7,004 bases of DNA. It comes from Psychrobacter sp. (GTDB lineage Bacteria; Pseudomonadota; Gammaproteobacteria; Pseudomonadales; Moraxellaceae). The stretch spans positions 1 to 7,004 of the forward strand of contig JAAXIL010000035.1 in NCBI GenBank assembly GCA_012270355.1. Direction: 5' to 3'. The position numbers and the translations under genes are program-made. Shown here one piece after another: positions 1 through 6,937 of this stretch. The notes beneath the pieces are model-generated. The model saw nothing but the letters and a program-made list of their open reading frames with translations. It did not search any database and had not been told where the DNA came from. Positions within the stretch are counted from its first letter, which is position 1. The number at the start of each line of letters is the position of its first letter.

Positions 1-946
1 TATGTCCTTCTAATGCACTCACCGTTTGCAAAATAGATTTTGCTTGTTCATCGACCCGCAGTTGCATCGCATCATCTGCCTTAACAATAGCGGTAGCTAT
101 CTTGGGTAACAAATCATCTGCCACATTGGCATCAATGAGCAAGCTTTCCATGGTGTTACATGTACCATAGCGATGCGTTTTGGCATTCACACAAATGTCA
201 ATCGCCATCTGCTCGTTGGCATCGGCATCGACGAAGGTGTGACAGTTACCGTCTAAGTGCTTGATCACCGGAACTTTGGCATCTCGGCTGATGCGTTCGA
301 TTAAGCCTTTACCGCCTCGAGGGACAATCACGTCCACAAAGTCGGTCATGGTGATGAGTTCACCTACCGCTGCTCGATCTGTGGTCGCAATGACCTGTAC
401 TGCCTCGCTAGATAATCCGACTTGTTGTAAGCCTTGCAAAATGCATTCGGCAATGGCTTGATTGGCATGAAACGCTTCAGAGCCACCTCGCAAGATGATG
501 GCATTACCTGACTTGATGGCAAGTGAGGCGGCTTCAAGCGTGACATTGGGGCGAGATTCATAAATCATGCCAATCACGCCGAGTGGTACCCGCATCTTAC
601 CGAGTTGAATGCCAGAGGGGCGGTAGGTCATTTCCGAAAATGCACCAATCGGATCGGGCAGGCTTGCCACATCTTTTAAACCTTGTAGCATGCCATCAAA
701 GCGTGCGTCGGTGAGCTCCAAACGGTCGAGTAGGGCGGTATCTAAATCATTGGCTTTGCCATTTGCCATATCGTTGCGGTTTGCTTCCAAAATGTCAGTT
801 TTATTCGCTTGCAAGGCATCGTAGATTGCCATGAGAGCATTATTTTTATCCTTTGTGGACGCACGGGCAAGCTGGCGTGACGCATTTCGAGCATTTTGCC
901 CTAATGTTTGCATATAAGCAGGTATGTCGGTGATTTGGTTTGTCAT
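1..946 (-). CDS. proA: Gamma-glutamyl phosphate reductase (glutamate-5-semialdehyde dehydrogenase), 3' end cut off by the window edge
   Basis: ProA reduces gamma-glutamyl phosphate to glutamate-5-semialdehyde with NADPH, the second step of proline synthesis from glutamate, in the cytoplasm. I translated the frame from ATG at 946-944 to the window edge: 315 codons with no internal stop. Family landmarks are present in order: [10 protein letters not shown] at about residues 127-136, [11 protein letters not shown] at 145-155, a PRGGKG segment near 210, HLDGNCH at 230-236, and the catalytic cysteine Cys263 in GTCNTMESL. The family is usually about 415-420 residues, so roughly 100 C-terminal residues and the stop lie beyond position 1. 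The start is supported by AAGGA about 8 nt upstream and by the normal N-terminal length. It follows the YgjP-type gene in the same direction after 107 bp, in which I see no clear promoter or terminator. The aldehyde dehydrogenase fold and the ProA-specific motifs leave little room for another assignment. Confidence 0.96.
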   Translation of the reverse strand, partial: MTNQITDIPAYMQTLGQNARNASRQLARASTKDKNNALMAIYDALQANKTDILEANRNDMANGKANDLDTALLDRLELTDARFDGMLQGLKDVASLPDPIGAFSEMTYRPSGIQLGKMRVPLGVIGMIYESRPNVTLEAASLAIKSGNAIILRGGSEAFHANQAIAECILQGLQQVGLSSEAVQVIATTDRAAVGELITMTDFVDVIVPRGGKGLIERISRDAKVPVIKHLDGNCHTFVDADANEQMAIDICVNAKTHRYGTCNTMESLLIDANVADDLLPKIATAIVKADDAMQLRVDEQAKSILQTVSALEGH

Positions 947-1053
947 GGTTGAATCCTTAAATGTAGTGCAAAACAGAGTTTGAACTATTAAAACATAGCC
1001 TGAACGCAGTTACCATTACAGCAAGTAAGTGAGAGGTTAGTTTAATGACACAT

Positions 1054-1764
1054 TCAATCCACTGACCTATTTTTACCCGCCAACATATCATGCCACACTT
1101 GATAATCAGGCATGGCAGCCTCAACCGCTTGCCAAAATTTGGGCGAATGATTGGCATGGTGCAAATGGCAAAGCTCATGCACGATGACGTATTCAGTACA
1201 TTGGATAGGGTAGGAAGGCAGATAAACCGATAGCCACACCCGTTTTGCCCGCACATTGCAACTGCCCCAACGGGTACGCATTCTTTTGATGCGTGTTTCA
1301 TGGGCGAATTTGCCGACAATGGGTTGCCATTTCGCAAATAGGTCTGGCATGACTCGCTGTAACTCAGTGCGATAGCGGTCGAGGATTTGTTGCTGTGAGA
1401 ATGTCTCGTTTTTGGTTTCGCCCCATAGCACTAAAGGAGTGGATTGAGATGGATTGGCAAAGGGGTTTGTGGTAGCTGGCGGGGTAGTGGATTGACGGAG
1501 CTTGGCAATGAGTTTGGCATGAGTGTTAATCGCCCACTCAATGTGTGATTGAATAAGATGTGCCAGATCGTCATCATTGAGACGATGCGGAGCAGATATA
1601 GAGAGTTGATAGGGTTTGACCCGAAAATTAACGTTTTTAACGTGTTTTCGGGTCAGCCTTAACTCAATGTCGTGTTCTGCCAAATAACTACGGGCAGGAC
1701 TTAGAGCAGTGTGTTGGGCACTTTTGCTTGACATGATGACTAAATTAGCTAAAAAATCGGTCAT
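1054..1764 (-). CDS. YgjP-type (DUF45) zinc metallopeptidase
   Basis: This 236-residue protein carries the hallmark HELCH at residues 196-200, followed by HHANHSPKFW. His196 and His200 are the expected zinc ligands, with His206 the likely third, and Glu197 the likely general base. The other family signature, TRWGSCN, lies at about 164-170. These place it in the YgjP/DUF45 metallopeptidase-like family (M48-related, SprT-like zinc fold). No signal peptide or membrane segment is visible, so a cytoplasmic location is inferred. Substrates of this family are poorly defined; in some bacteria members sit beside restriction enzymes, but no such partner is here. The start is uncertain: ATG at 1764 and an in-frame ATG at 1734 (residue 11) both lack a clear Shine-Dalgarno sequence. 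The conserved domain begins at about residue 25, so either start would work. It lies 38 bp after the lipase-like gene on the same strand with no terminator between them, suggesting a shared transcript. Confidence 0.88.
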   Translation of the reverse strand: MTDFLANLVIMSSKSAQHTALSPARSYLAEHDIELRLTRKHVKNVNFRVKPYQLSISAPHRLNDDDLAHLIQSHIEWAINTHAKLIAKLRQSTTPPATTNPFANPSQSTPLVLWGETKNETFSQQQILDRYRTELQRVMPDLFAKWQPIVGKFAHETRIKRMRTRWGSCNVRAKRVWLSVYLPSYPIQCTEYVIVHELCHLHHANHSPKFWQAVEAAMPDYQVWHDMLAGKNRSVD

Positions 1765-1802
1765 CAGTTTAACGTTATTTAAAGCCCATAGTCACGTAAA
1801 GA

Positions 1803-3401
1803 TCAACGATACGCCTCAAAAAATACATCGGCTGCCCGTAAGCAATAAGGCATTGCCCCACCATGATAATTTAAAAAACCTAGACTGTCGCTAACCTCGG
1901 AGAATGCGGTTTGTTCAGCCATAAGTGAAGATTCAATTTGAAGGGTTATGTCGGTTGGCAAGGTGCTGATATAGTTTTGATAACCATTATTCATACGCTC
2001 AGTGCTATTATTGGTATCGAGATCAACCAAGGCGAAAGGGATACCTTTGTCCTGCCAAATGCGGGCTTGAGCATAGGTATTGACATCAAATGTAACGGTA
2101 GGGTCGCCGTGCCCCCCACAAAGCAACATGGGCGATTTGGGCTCATAATCACGCAAGTCGTTGTCAATAAACACTTGGCGTACTTTGAAGTTGGAAGTCG
2201 CTACATTTGGGTTCGATGCGTTAAACTCGGGATAAATACCATCAGGATTGGCGAGCATATCGCTCACATAATCGGCTCGAAATGCCGTATTAAATAGATA
2301 GTCTTCTTCTGCAAAATACAAGGCGTCCATTGGGGTGGGGGGAGATATGTTTTGCAAATCGGGATAGGCAACTGGATCGGGGTTGACTTCAAACAAAGCA
2401 AGTGTCGGGATGTCATTCCCTAAGATATCGTTTAAGCCTTTGTCGGTTGGAAATAAGGTAGAAGGATTACCATATTTTGGATTGTATGCCCCTTCGCTAA
2501 TGTTGTCGTATTCTACATCATAACTGCCTGTCATCAGAGGCAAGAAGCCTGTGCCGCCAATGATACCCTTACCCGACATAATAGAATCAGCAAAAGCGGC
2601 GACCGCATAAGGTCCTGCCGCTGGGCTCACGGCAGTGGCTGGTTTTCCAATCTCATCGAGTGCCTGAGCCGTTGCCATCGCCACATAACCGCCTTGTGAG
2701 TAGCCGGTAACAAACAGTTTGTCGCTCGCTTGAACATCCGAATCTTTTGCAATGGTATTTAGACCTGCTTGCAAACCATCGAGCATCTGCGTACCTTGCT
2801 GTTTGGTGATATAGGGGACATAGTCCAGCTCAGAGGTATCATAACCTGGAAAATTGGGGGCAATCACAATGTCACCTTGTCCTGTAAAGGTAGCGGCAAC
2901 CAGTAATGCCGTGCCATAGGCAGGATTATTGGCATCGTTAAGGGCAGCAAGATTGTAGTTTTTCGCCACCGTAGTACCATGAGCATAAAGCATGACAGGT
3001 CGCTCGCCTGCACAATCCTCATTTGTAGCCCCATCGCTGATAGGGGTCATCACCGCCCCAGTGGCGTTGGTCGTCTCTCCTTTTAGCCCTGTGGTGCTGT
3101 GGTCAATATACTGTACCGTGACACCACAAACAGGGTCAGGCACGGCATTAGTAAGACCAGCCGCATCAATCGCCTCAGCCAGTTCGGCACGGCTAAAGGT
3201 TTTGGTAACGGTTGGTTCTTGCAATAGCTTGGCATCGCTATAGGTTTGAGCGTCAACAGAAGGCGTACCGTCAAAGTCATTAAAGGTATTGCTATCGTCA
3301 TCACCACACCCAGTTAGTCCAACTAGCCCGAGCGGAGCGAGTAGGGCGAGAGCAAGTAATGAGGGCTTGAACGATTTTTGAGAAGTATTCGTCTTTGGCA
3401 T
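1803..3401 (-). CDS. Secreted lipoprotein alpha/beta hydrolase, secretory-lipase-like
   Basis: A 532-residue exported hydrolase. The N-terminus has lysines followed by a hydrophobic stretch and the lipobox LTGC, so cleavage before Cys32 and lipidation are predicted. Gly33 at the +2 position is compatible with transfer to the outer membrane; an Asp-rich linker follows. The nucleophile elbow GYSQGG places the serine at 235. HGTT at 141-144 is a probable oxyanion-hole region. Asp433 in GHGDPTV and His513 in NYHGG complete a plausible Ser-Asp-His triad. The arrangement resembles the secretory lipase (LIP) family, which hydrolyses acyl esters, but the substrate cannot be read from sequence and another esterase activity is possible. 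Cys92, Cys130, Cys428 and Cys520 could form two disulfides. The start is supported by TAAGGA about 9 nt upstream. It is divergent from the DUF808 gene and 38 bp upstream of the metallopeptidase gene. Confidence 0.88.
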   Translation of the reverse strand: MPKTNTSQKSFKPSLLALALLAPLGLVGLTGCGDDDSNTFNDFDGTPSVDAQTYSDAKLLQEPTVTKTFSRAELAEAIDAAGLTNAVPDPVCGVTVQYIDHSTTGLKGETTNATGAVMTPISDGATNEDCAGERPVMLYAHGTTVAKNYNLAALNDANNPAYGTALLVAATFTGQGDIVIAPNFPGYDTSELDYVPYITKQQGTQMLDGLQAGLNTIAKDSDVQASDKLFVTGYSQGGYVAMATAQALDEIGKPATAVSPAAGPYAVAAFADSIMSGKGIIGGTGFLPLMTGSYDVEYDNISEGAYNPKYGNPSTLFPTDKGLNDILGNDIPTLALFEVNPDPVAYPDLQNISPPTPMDALYFAEEDYLFNTAFRADYVSDMLANPDGIYPEFNASNPNVATSNFKVRQVFIDNDLRDYEPKSPMLLCGGHGDPTVTFDVNTYAQARIWQDKGIPFALVDLDTNNSTERMNNGYQNYISTLPTDITLQIESSLMAEQTAFSEVSDSLGFLNYHGGAMPYCLRAADVFFEAYR

Positions 3402-3446
3402 GGTGCTGTCCTTAGCATGGTGAGGGTTGAATCCAAAACAGTCCCT

Positions 3447-3475
3447 AATATAGCATTATTTTTTGCAAATGGATA
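3447..3475 (-). promoter_or_regulatory. Candidate sigma-70-type promoter of the lipase-like gene
   Basis: On the minus strand a TATATT hexamer (3452-3447) is a good -10 candidate. A weak TATCCA (3475-3470) lies exactly 17 bp upstream as a possible -35. This would give a leader of about 40 nt before the ATG at 3401. The -35 matches the consensus at only three of six positions, so this is a guess from spacing and the -10 alone. Confidence 0.25.
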
Positions 3476-3596
3476 CGAGTGTTCACTGAAATTTAATTGA
3501 ATTTTTATTTACAATCTGGCACGAACTTTGGCTGTAATTTGGTTACAATGGGCTCAATTTTTGACAACATGTTTAATGACGTTTTGAGAGGGAAAT

Positions 3597-4517
3597 ATGG
3601 CAGGGGCAAGTTTACTTACCTTATTAGATGACATCAGTTTAATTAAGGCCGATGTGGCGGTCATGACTACAGTCGCCGCCAAAAAAACGGCCGGCGTGCT
3701 GGGTGAGGATTTGGCGTTGAACGCTGAGCAGGTTACAGGCGTCAAACCCAATCGAGAAATTCCCGTTATTTGGGCGGTGGCGAAAGGCTCATTTTTGAAC
3801 AAGCTCATCCTTGTACCCGCCGCTTTGCTGATTAGCTATTTTTTGCCGCCATTGGTCACCATCTTACTGATGTGTGGCGGCTTGTTTTTGTGCTACGAAG
3901 GGGCAGAAAAGGTCATCCACAAATTTTGGCCACATCTGCTTGAGCATGACGAAGAGCATGAAGCCCACAAAGCTGCCAACATGGATGAAGATATTGATTT
4001 GGTGGCATTTGAAAAACAAAAGGTGAAAGGGGCAATTCGAACCGACTTTATTTTGTCGGCAGAAATTATTGTAATTGCTTTGGGTTCGGCAACCGCATCG
4101 GGGGCGACCCTGACCGAAAAGGCATTGGTGTTGTCTATTCTTGCTATTGTCATTACTATCGGCATTTATGGCTTAGTGGCAGGTATCGTCAAGCTGGATG
4201 ATTTGGGATTACATCTTAAAAAGCAGTCTAGCGAAGCCAAGCAAAAATTTGGTGATTTTTTATTAGCGTTTGCGCCAAAGCTCATGAAGTTTTTGTCGAT
4301 TGCAGGTACAGCCGCAATGTTTTTGGTAGGAGGCGGCATTTTGGTGCATGGCATCTCGCCTGTGCATCACTTTGTTGAGGACTTAGCCCATTTGGCTGGC
4401 ATTTTTGATGGTCTAACCAATACACTCATCAATGGTTTGGTTGGCGTAATTGTTGGCGTGATTTTGGTTGCTATCGTTAGTGGAATTGGAAAATTGCGTG
4501 GGGATGCTGCTCATTAA
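3597..4517 (+). CDS. DUF808 family (YedI-type) inner-membrane protein
   Basis: This 306-residue protein matches the DUF808 family, whose E. coli member is YedI. It has the characteristic opening MAGASLLTLLDDI, the segment GVLGEDLALN near residues 34-42, and KGAIRTDFILSAEI at about 144-157. Hydrophobic segments consistent with membrane spans lie at about 68-100 (probably two spans), 152-165, 174-197, 231-252 and 278-297. The family is near 300 residues, so this copy is full length. The biochemical function is not established; a transport or membrane-homeostasis role has no direct support here. A loop at about 107-134 is rich in His, Asp and Glu. The start is supported by GAGAGGG (3586-3592) just upstream of the ATG. 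It is divergent from the lipase-like gene, with 195 bp between them, and ends at a strong hairpin terminator shared with the convergent locus. Confidence 0.93.
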   Translation: MAGASLLTLLDDISLIKADVAVMTTVAAKKTAGVLGEDLALNAEQVTGVKPNREIPVIWAVAKGSFLNKLILVPAALLISYFLPPLVTILLMCGGLFLCYEGAEKVIHKFWPHLLEHDEEHEAHKAANMDEDIDLVAFEKQKVKGAIRTDFILSAEIIVIALGSATASGATLTEKALVLSILAIVITIGIYGLVAGIVKLDDLGLHLKKQSSEAKQKFGDFLLAFAPKLMKFLSIAGTAAMFLVGGGILVHGISPVHHFVEDLAHLAGIFDGLTNTLINGLVGVIVGVILVAIVSGIGKLRGDAAH

Positions 4518-4541
4518 ATACATTCGAAAATGACTGCAATA

Positions 4542-4575
4542 AAAAAAGACAACCCATTTTCGGGTTGTCTTTTTT
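4542..4575. terminator. Bidirectional rho-independent terminator between convergent genes
   Basis: A perfect inverted repeat has a core GACAACCC (4548-4555), a six-base ATTTTC loop (4556-4561) and GGGTTGTC (4562-4569). Six A bases flank it on the left and six T bases on the right, extending the pairing to 14 bp. It gives a hairpin followed by a U tract when read on either strand. It begins 24 bp after the DUF808 stop and ends 18 bp before the stop of the convergent minus-strand reading frame, so it suits both transcripts. Confidence 0.93.
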
Positions 4576-4593
4576 ATGGATACAGCTTTTACA

Positions 4594-5193
4594 TTATTCA
4601 GTGATAACGTATTCTTCTTCCATAACCACGGGCTGACCATCTACATCGGGCACAACCGTAACAGGCACTTGCACAGGTTGATTAACGTTGTTTAGTACAT
4701 TGTCGTTAGCTTCTTTACCGACCACGACGGCTTGATTGCGATCAGTTTGCACCGCAACCGCTGTGCCATTTTGCGTATCCACACGGCGGATTTGGTCTTG
4801 TGGCACCATAAGAACTTCTTTTACATTATAAGACCGTCTTACGGTACGAGTTTCTTTAATAGTCACAGGCTCAATTGATACATCTTCTTCGGTGTCTAAC
4901 TGGGCAGGTAGGGCTTTCATCTCGCTGATAACTGGCGTTGGGAACTTATCACCAAAATGATTGTCACACTGAGCCATGCTCACACGAACAGGCGTACCTG
5001 CACTGTTTTTATAAACGTTTACCATCATATCAGGGTCAAATGGCACATATTTACCAACAAGTTTGCCAGACACACCATAACGCCCGTTCGATTGTCCCAC
5101 ACCTAAATCACACGCACCCGCTGAATAGTCACGAGTTTTAAATGTCATATCATTAGCGACGGTTTCCGTAATCATGACGTTTTTAAGCATCAT
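4594..5193 (-). CDS. Uncharacterised protein, probably the C-terminal part of an interrupted exported protein
   Basis: A 199-codon reading frame whose product I cannot assign to a named family. The first half, to about residue 92, looks like a compact domain. It includes SAGACDLGVGQSNGRYGVSG near 24-43, VNVYKNSAGTPVRVSMAQCDNHFG near 58-81, and two cysteines (Cys28, Cys76) that could pair. The second half (about 100-199) is rich in Val, Glu, Asp, Gln and Asn, with alternating hydrophobic and polar residues, and ends EEEYVITE. There is no signal peptide, and no Shine-Dalgarno precedes the ATG at 5193 or the nearby in-frame ATGs. It lies in the same frame as the signal-peptide-bearing frame upstream, with only 9 nt between that frame's TAA and this ATG. 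The simplest reading is that both are pieces of one gene (5421 to 4594) split by a nonsense codon. If translated, it would depend on reinitiation and would stay in the cytoplasm. It ends at the shared terminator. Confidence 0.7.
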   Translation of the reverse strand: MMLKNVMITETVANDMTFKTRDYSAGACDLGVGQSNGRYGVSGKLVGKYVPFDPDMMVNVYKNSAGTPVRVSMAQCDNHFGDKFPTPVISEMKALPAQLDTEEDVSIEPVTIKETRTVRRSYNVKEVLMVPQDQIRRVDTQNGTAVAVQTDRNQAVVVGKEANDNVLNNVNQPVQVPVTVVPDVDGQPVVMEEEYVITE

Positions 5194-5202
5194 TTTGTCA
5201 AC

Positions 5203-5421
5203 TTACGCTTCAACATTCCAACGTTTAGGCGATTGGTAAGTATATGGCGTATAAAATTTGGCTGAACCATCTTTAACTGCAGCCACACATTCGTCATAAG
5301 TATCATAACCGACGTTGCCGTGATGGTCAGTGACCATACCTGCATTGGCAGAATTAGCAAATAACGCAATCCCTGAAGTTGCAATCATGGTAGCAAGCGT
5401 ACGTTTGGTAAATAATTTCAT
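5203..5421 (-). CDS. Short exported protein, probably the N-terminal part of an interrupted gene
   Basis: A 72-codon frame with a clear Sec signal peptide: MKLFTKR, a hydrophobic core at about residues 9-22, and a cleavage site after Ala-Asn-Ala (residues 25-27). The mature part would be only 45 residues, containing GNVGYDTYDECVAAVKDG with one cysteine (Cys45). The start is well supported by AGAGGA about 7 nt before the ATG at 5421. The frame ends at TAA (5205-5203). Reading through this stop gives Val-Asp-Lys and then directly the 199-codon frame, without any frame change. A joined product would have about 275 codon positions: a signal peptide followed by a three-cysteine domain and a Val/Glu-rich tail. 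A lone exported peptide is the alternative, but the lack of translation and export signals in the downstream piece argues for a broken gene, a sequencing error or stop readthrough. Function is unknown. Confidence 0.7.
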   Translation of the reverse strand: MKLFTKRTLATMIATSGIALFANSANAGMVTDHHGNVGYDTYDECVAAVKDGSAKFYTPYTYQSPKRWNVEA

Positions 5422-5460
5422 AATTCATCCTCTATTGTTTATTAAATAACAATCATAGTC

Positions 5461-5499
5461 TGTCCAATAGCATCATTATTATTGCTATGCTATTTGACA
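5461..5499. promoter_or_regulatory. Inverted repeat, candidate operator upstream of the exported-protein locus
   Basis: Arms TGTCCAATAGCAT (5461-5473) and ATGCTATTTGACA (5487-5499) are inverted copies matching at 12 of 13 positions, separated by an AT-rich 13 bp spacer. It lies 40-78 bp upstream of the ATG at 5421, where an operator or activator site would be expected. No T tract follows, so it does not look like a terminator for the upstream gene. The bound protein is unknown. Confidence 0.45.
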
Positions 5500-5556
5500 C
5501 TAGAACATTAGTGATATTAAATCATGACTTAAGCTTAGACTGTGGCGATAAGCTAA

Positions 5557-5575
5557 CAAAATGTAGCAAAATGTA
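5557..5575. repeat. Short tandem direct repeat CAAAATGTA
   Basis: CAAAATGTA occurs at 5557-5565 and again at 5567-5575, a 10 bp period, in the gap just downstream of the oxidoreductase stop. It is short and may be chance in AT-rich DNA. No hairpin terminator is visible in this gap. Confidence 0.35.
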
Positions 5576-5605
5576 TCGGTCTGGACTTATTCGCCTCTGT
5601 AATAG

Positions 5606-6907
5606 TTAACCGTCAATCACCGCAAACGTCAGCCCTGCATGACTCTCAAGGCGTTTAATGAGTTTCTCGCCCATCGCCGAAGCAGGTGTCCAAAATCCGC
5701 CCTGCACCTCATCTTTGCTTACATCTTTGAGCAAGCATAACGCACTTTGGGCAAGCATTTGACACGTTCCGCCATAGCCAGGGTCTTTGTCGCCCTTCAC
5801 TTGGGTTTGCACCTTCTCGCCGTCTACGGTGTCGGCAAAAAAACGAATGTCGAAATAGCCATTATCTCGCTCGCTTTTGCTGGGTCCTGTGCCAGCTTTG
5901 GGTAGAACTTTGTCGTTAAGCAAGTCACGGGTTTTGTCGAAACTCATGCCGAGGGCAAAGCCTGCTAAGCCTGCGGTCATGCCATAGCTCATCACCCGTC
6001 CTTTCATGCCGTCGGGCATCCACATTGCCTCATCGTATTTGAAATCACGTCCATAGGCGTAGTCTTTGAGTTGGTTGGTGTGATGCACAATGCGGGTGTT
6101 GATGGTTTCCATCACAAATGGGGCAACCCATCGTTCATGTGTGTCGTCGTAGGTTGGCGTACGGTGACTGGTCTGGCGAACGCTGGGCGGGTTGCTGTCT
6201 TGCACGAGCAAATAAGGATTAGCCAGTTGTTTGCGACGCTGTTTGTTCGTGCCCACTTCCTCAAAAATGGTCGCCATTGATGCAATCGTTCCACCTGATA
6301 GTCCGCCTTTTGAGGCTTTTACCCGCATGTGAATGGTGTCAAAGACCTCACCAAACTTGTCTTTGGCGTAATTCTGTGTGAACAAAACGCCTAAATCCGA
6401 GGGGATTGAATCAAACCCGCATGAGTTTACAATCCTTGCACCTGACGCTTTGGCATCGTCAGAATATTTGTCCATCATGTCTTTGATAAAAATTGCCTCA
6501 CCTGTCAAATCGACATAATCTGTGCCGTTATTCACACAGGCTTGAATCAAATTTTCTCCGTATTTTAGATAAGGTCCAACGGTTGAAATTACCACTTTTG
6601 CCTGCTCACACATGGCGTTTAGGCTGGCTAAATCGTTGCTGTCTGCCAAGATGGTCGGCAAGTCGGGAGCGTTGATGGCATCCTTTACGTCGTTTAATTT
6701 ATGCTCGTTTCTTCCAGCAATTGCCCATTTCACCTCGCTATCATTAGCATTGTAGTTGGGATTTAAAAACCGATGCAGATATTCGGCAGTGAGTTCACCC
6801 ACAAAGCTGGTTGCCCCGTATAACACAATGTCGTAGTTTTTATCAGGGTTTTGAGGGTCGCTTTGCTGAGTGCTGTGCGTGTCTTGAGTTGCGGTTAATT
6901 CGGTCAT
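5606..6907 (-). CDS. Saccharopine-dehydrogenase-like NAD(P)-binding oxidoreductase
   Basis: A 433-residue protein with an N-terminal Rossmann fold: DIVLYGATSFVGELTAEYL at about 26-44, where GATSFVG replaces the usual glycine-rich GATGFTG-type loop, then WAIAGRN at 61-67. These are followed by VISTVGPYLKYGENLIQAC (106-124), a DYVDLTGE segment (130-137) and SCGFDSIPSDLG (162-173). This pattern belongs to the saccharopine dehydrogenase-like family that includes mycobacterial trans-acting enoyl reductases and eukaryotic SCCPDH. Members are not true saccharopine dehydrogenases, and lipid-related reduction is a family-level possibility rather than something shown here. GYGGT at 377-381 and a C-terminal WTPASAMG segment (406-413) also fit, and the length is typical. 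Residues 1-23 are a polar, Thr/Gln/Asp/Asn-rich leader before the fold. AAGGA about 9 nt upstream of the ATG at 6907 supports this start. No signal peptide is present. Confidence 0.9.
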   Translation of the reverse strand: MTELTATQDTHSTQQSDPQNPDKNYDIVLYGATSFVGELTAEYLHRFLNPNYNANDSEVKWAIAGRNEHKLNDVKDAINAPDLPTILADSNDLASLNAMCEQAKVVISTVGPYLKYGENLIQACVNNGTDYVDLTGEAIFIKDMMDKYSDDAKASGARIVNSCGFDSIPSDLGVLFTQNYAKDKFGEVFDTIHMRVKASKGGLSGGTIASMATIFEEVGTNKQRRKQLANPYLLVQDSNPPSVRQTSHRTPTYDDTHERWVAPFVMETINTRIVHHTNQLKDYAYGRDFKYDEAMWMPDGMKGRVMSYGMTAGLAGFALGMSFDKTRDLLNDKVLPKAGTGPSKSERDNGYFDIRFFADTVDGEKVQTQVKGDKDPGYGGTCQMLAQSALCLLKDVSKDEVQGGFWTPASAMGEKLIKRLESHAGLTFAVIDG

Positions 6908-6931
6908 GGGGTGTCCTTGTGTCTTGGTGGT

Positions 6932-6937
6932 AATATA
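6932..6937 (-). promoter_or_regulatory. Candidate -10 element for the oxidoreductase gene
   Basis: TATATT on the minus strand lies about 25 bp upstream of the ATG at 6907 and is the best -10 candidate in the available upstream DNA. No good -35 hexamer is found at the expected spacing (the bases there read CATTTT), so the call is weak. Confidence 0.2.

Noticed and set aside
957..1337. A 126-codon open frame on the minus strand overlapping the metallopeptidase gene
   Set aside because: It overlaps the region encoding HELCH and RWGSC in another frame, its composition is unlike a real protein, and it has no recognisable motif. It is a shadow of the real gene.
1765..1802. Possible terminator between the lipase-like gene and the metallopeptidase gene
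   Set aside because: No stable stem followed by a T tract can be drawn in these 38 bases.
1938..2297. A 119-codon plus-strand open frame inside the lipase-like gene
   Set aside because: It lies antisense to conserved hydrolase sequence, including the Asp433 region, and has no ribosome binding site or family resemblance.
3561..3589. TTGACA (3561-3566) as the -35 of the DUF808 gene promoter
   Set aside because: The hexamer is perfect, but the bases at normal spacing (TTGAGA, 3584-3589) are a poor -10 and overlap the ribosome binding site. A TTTACA at 3508 and a TACAAT at 3544 do not pair at good spacing either, so no promoter is called.
5190..5384. A 64-codon minus-strand frame overlapping the signal-peptide frame
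   Set aside because: The overlapping frame has a textbook signal peptide and ribosome binding site; this one has neither.
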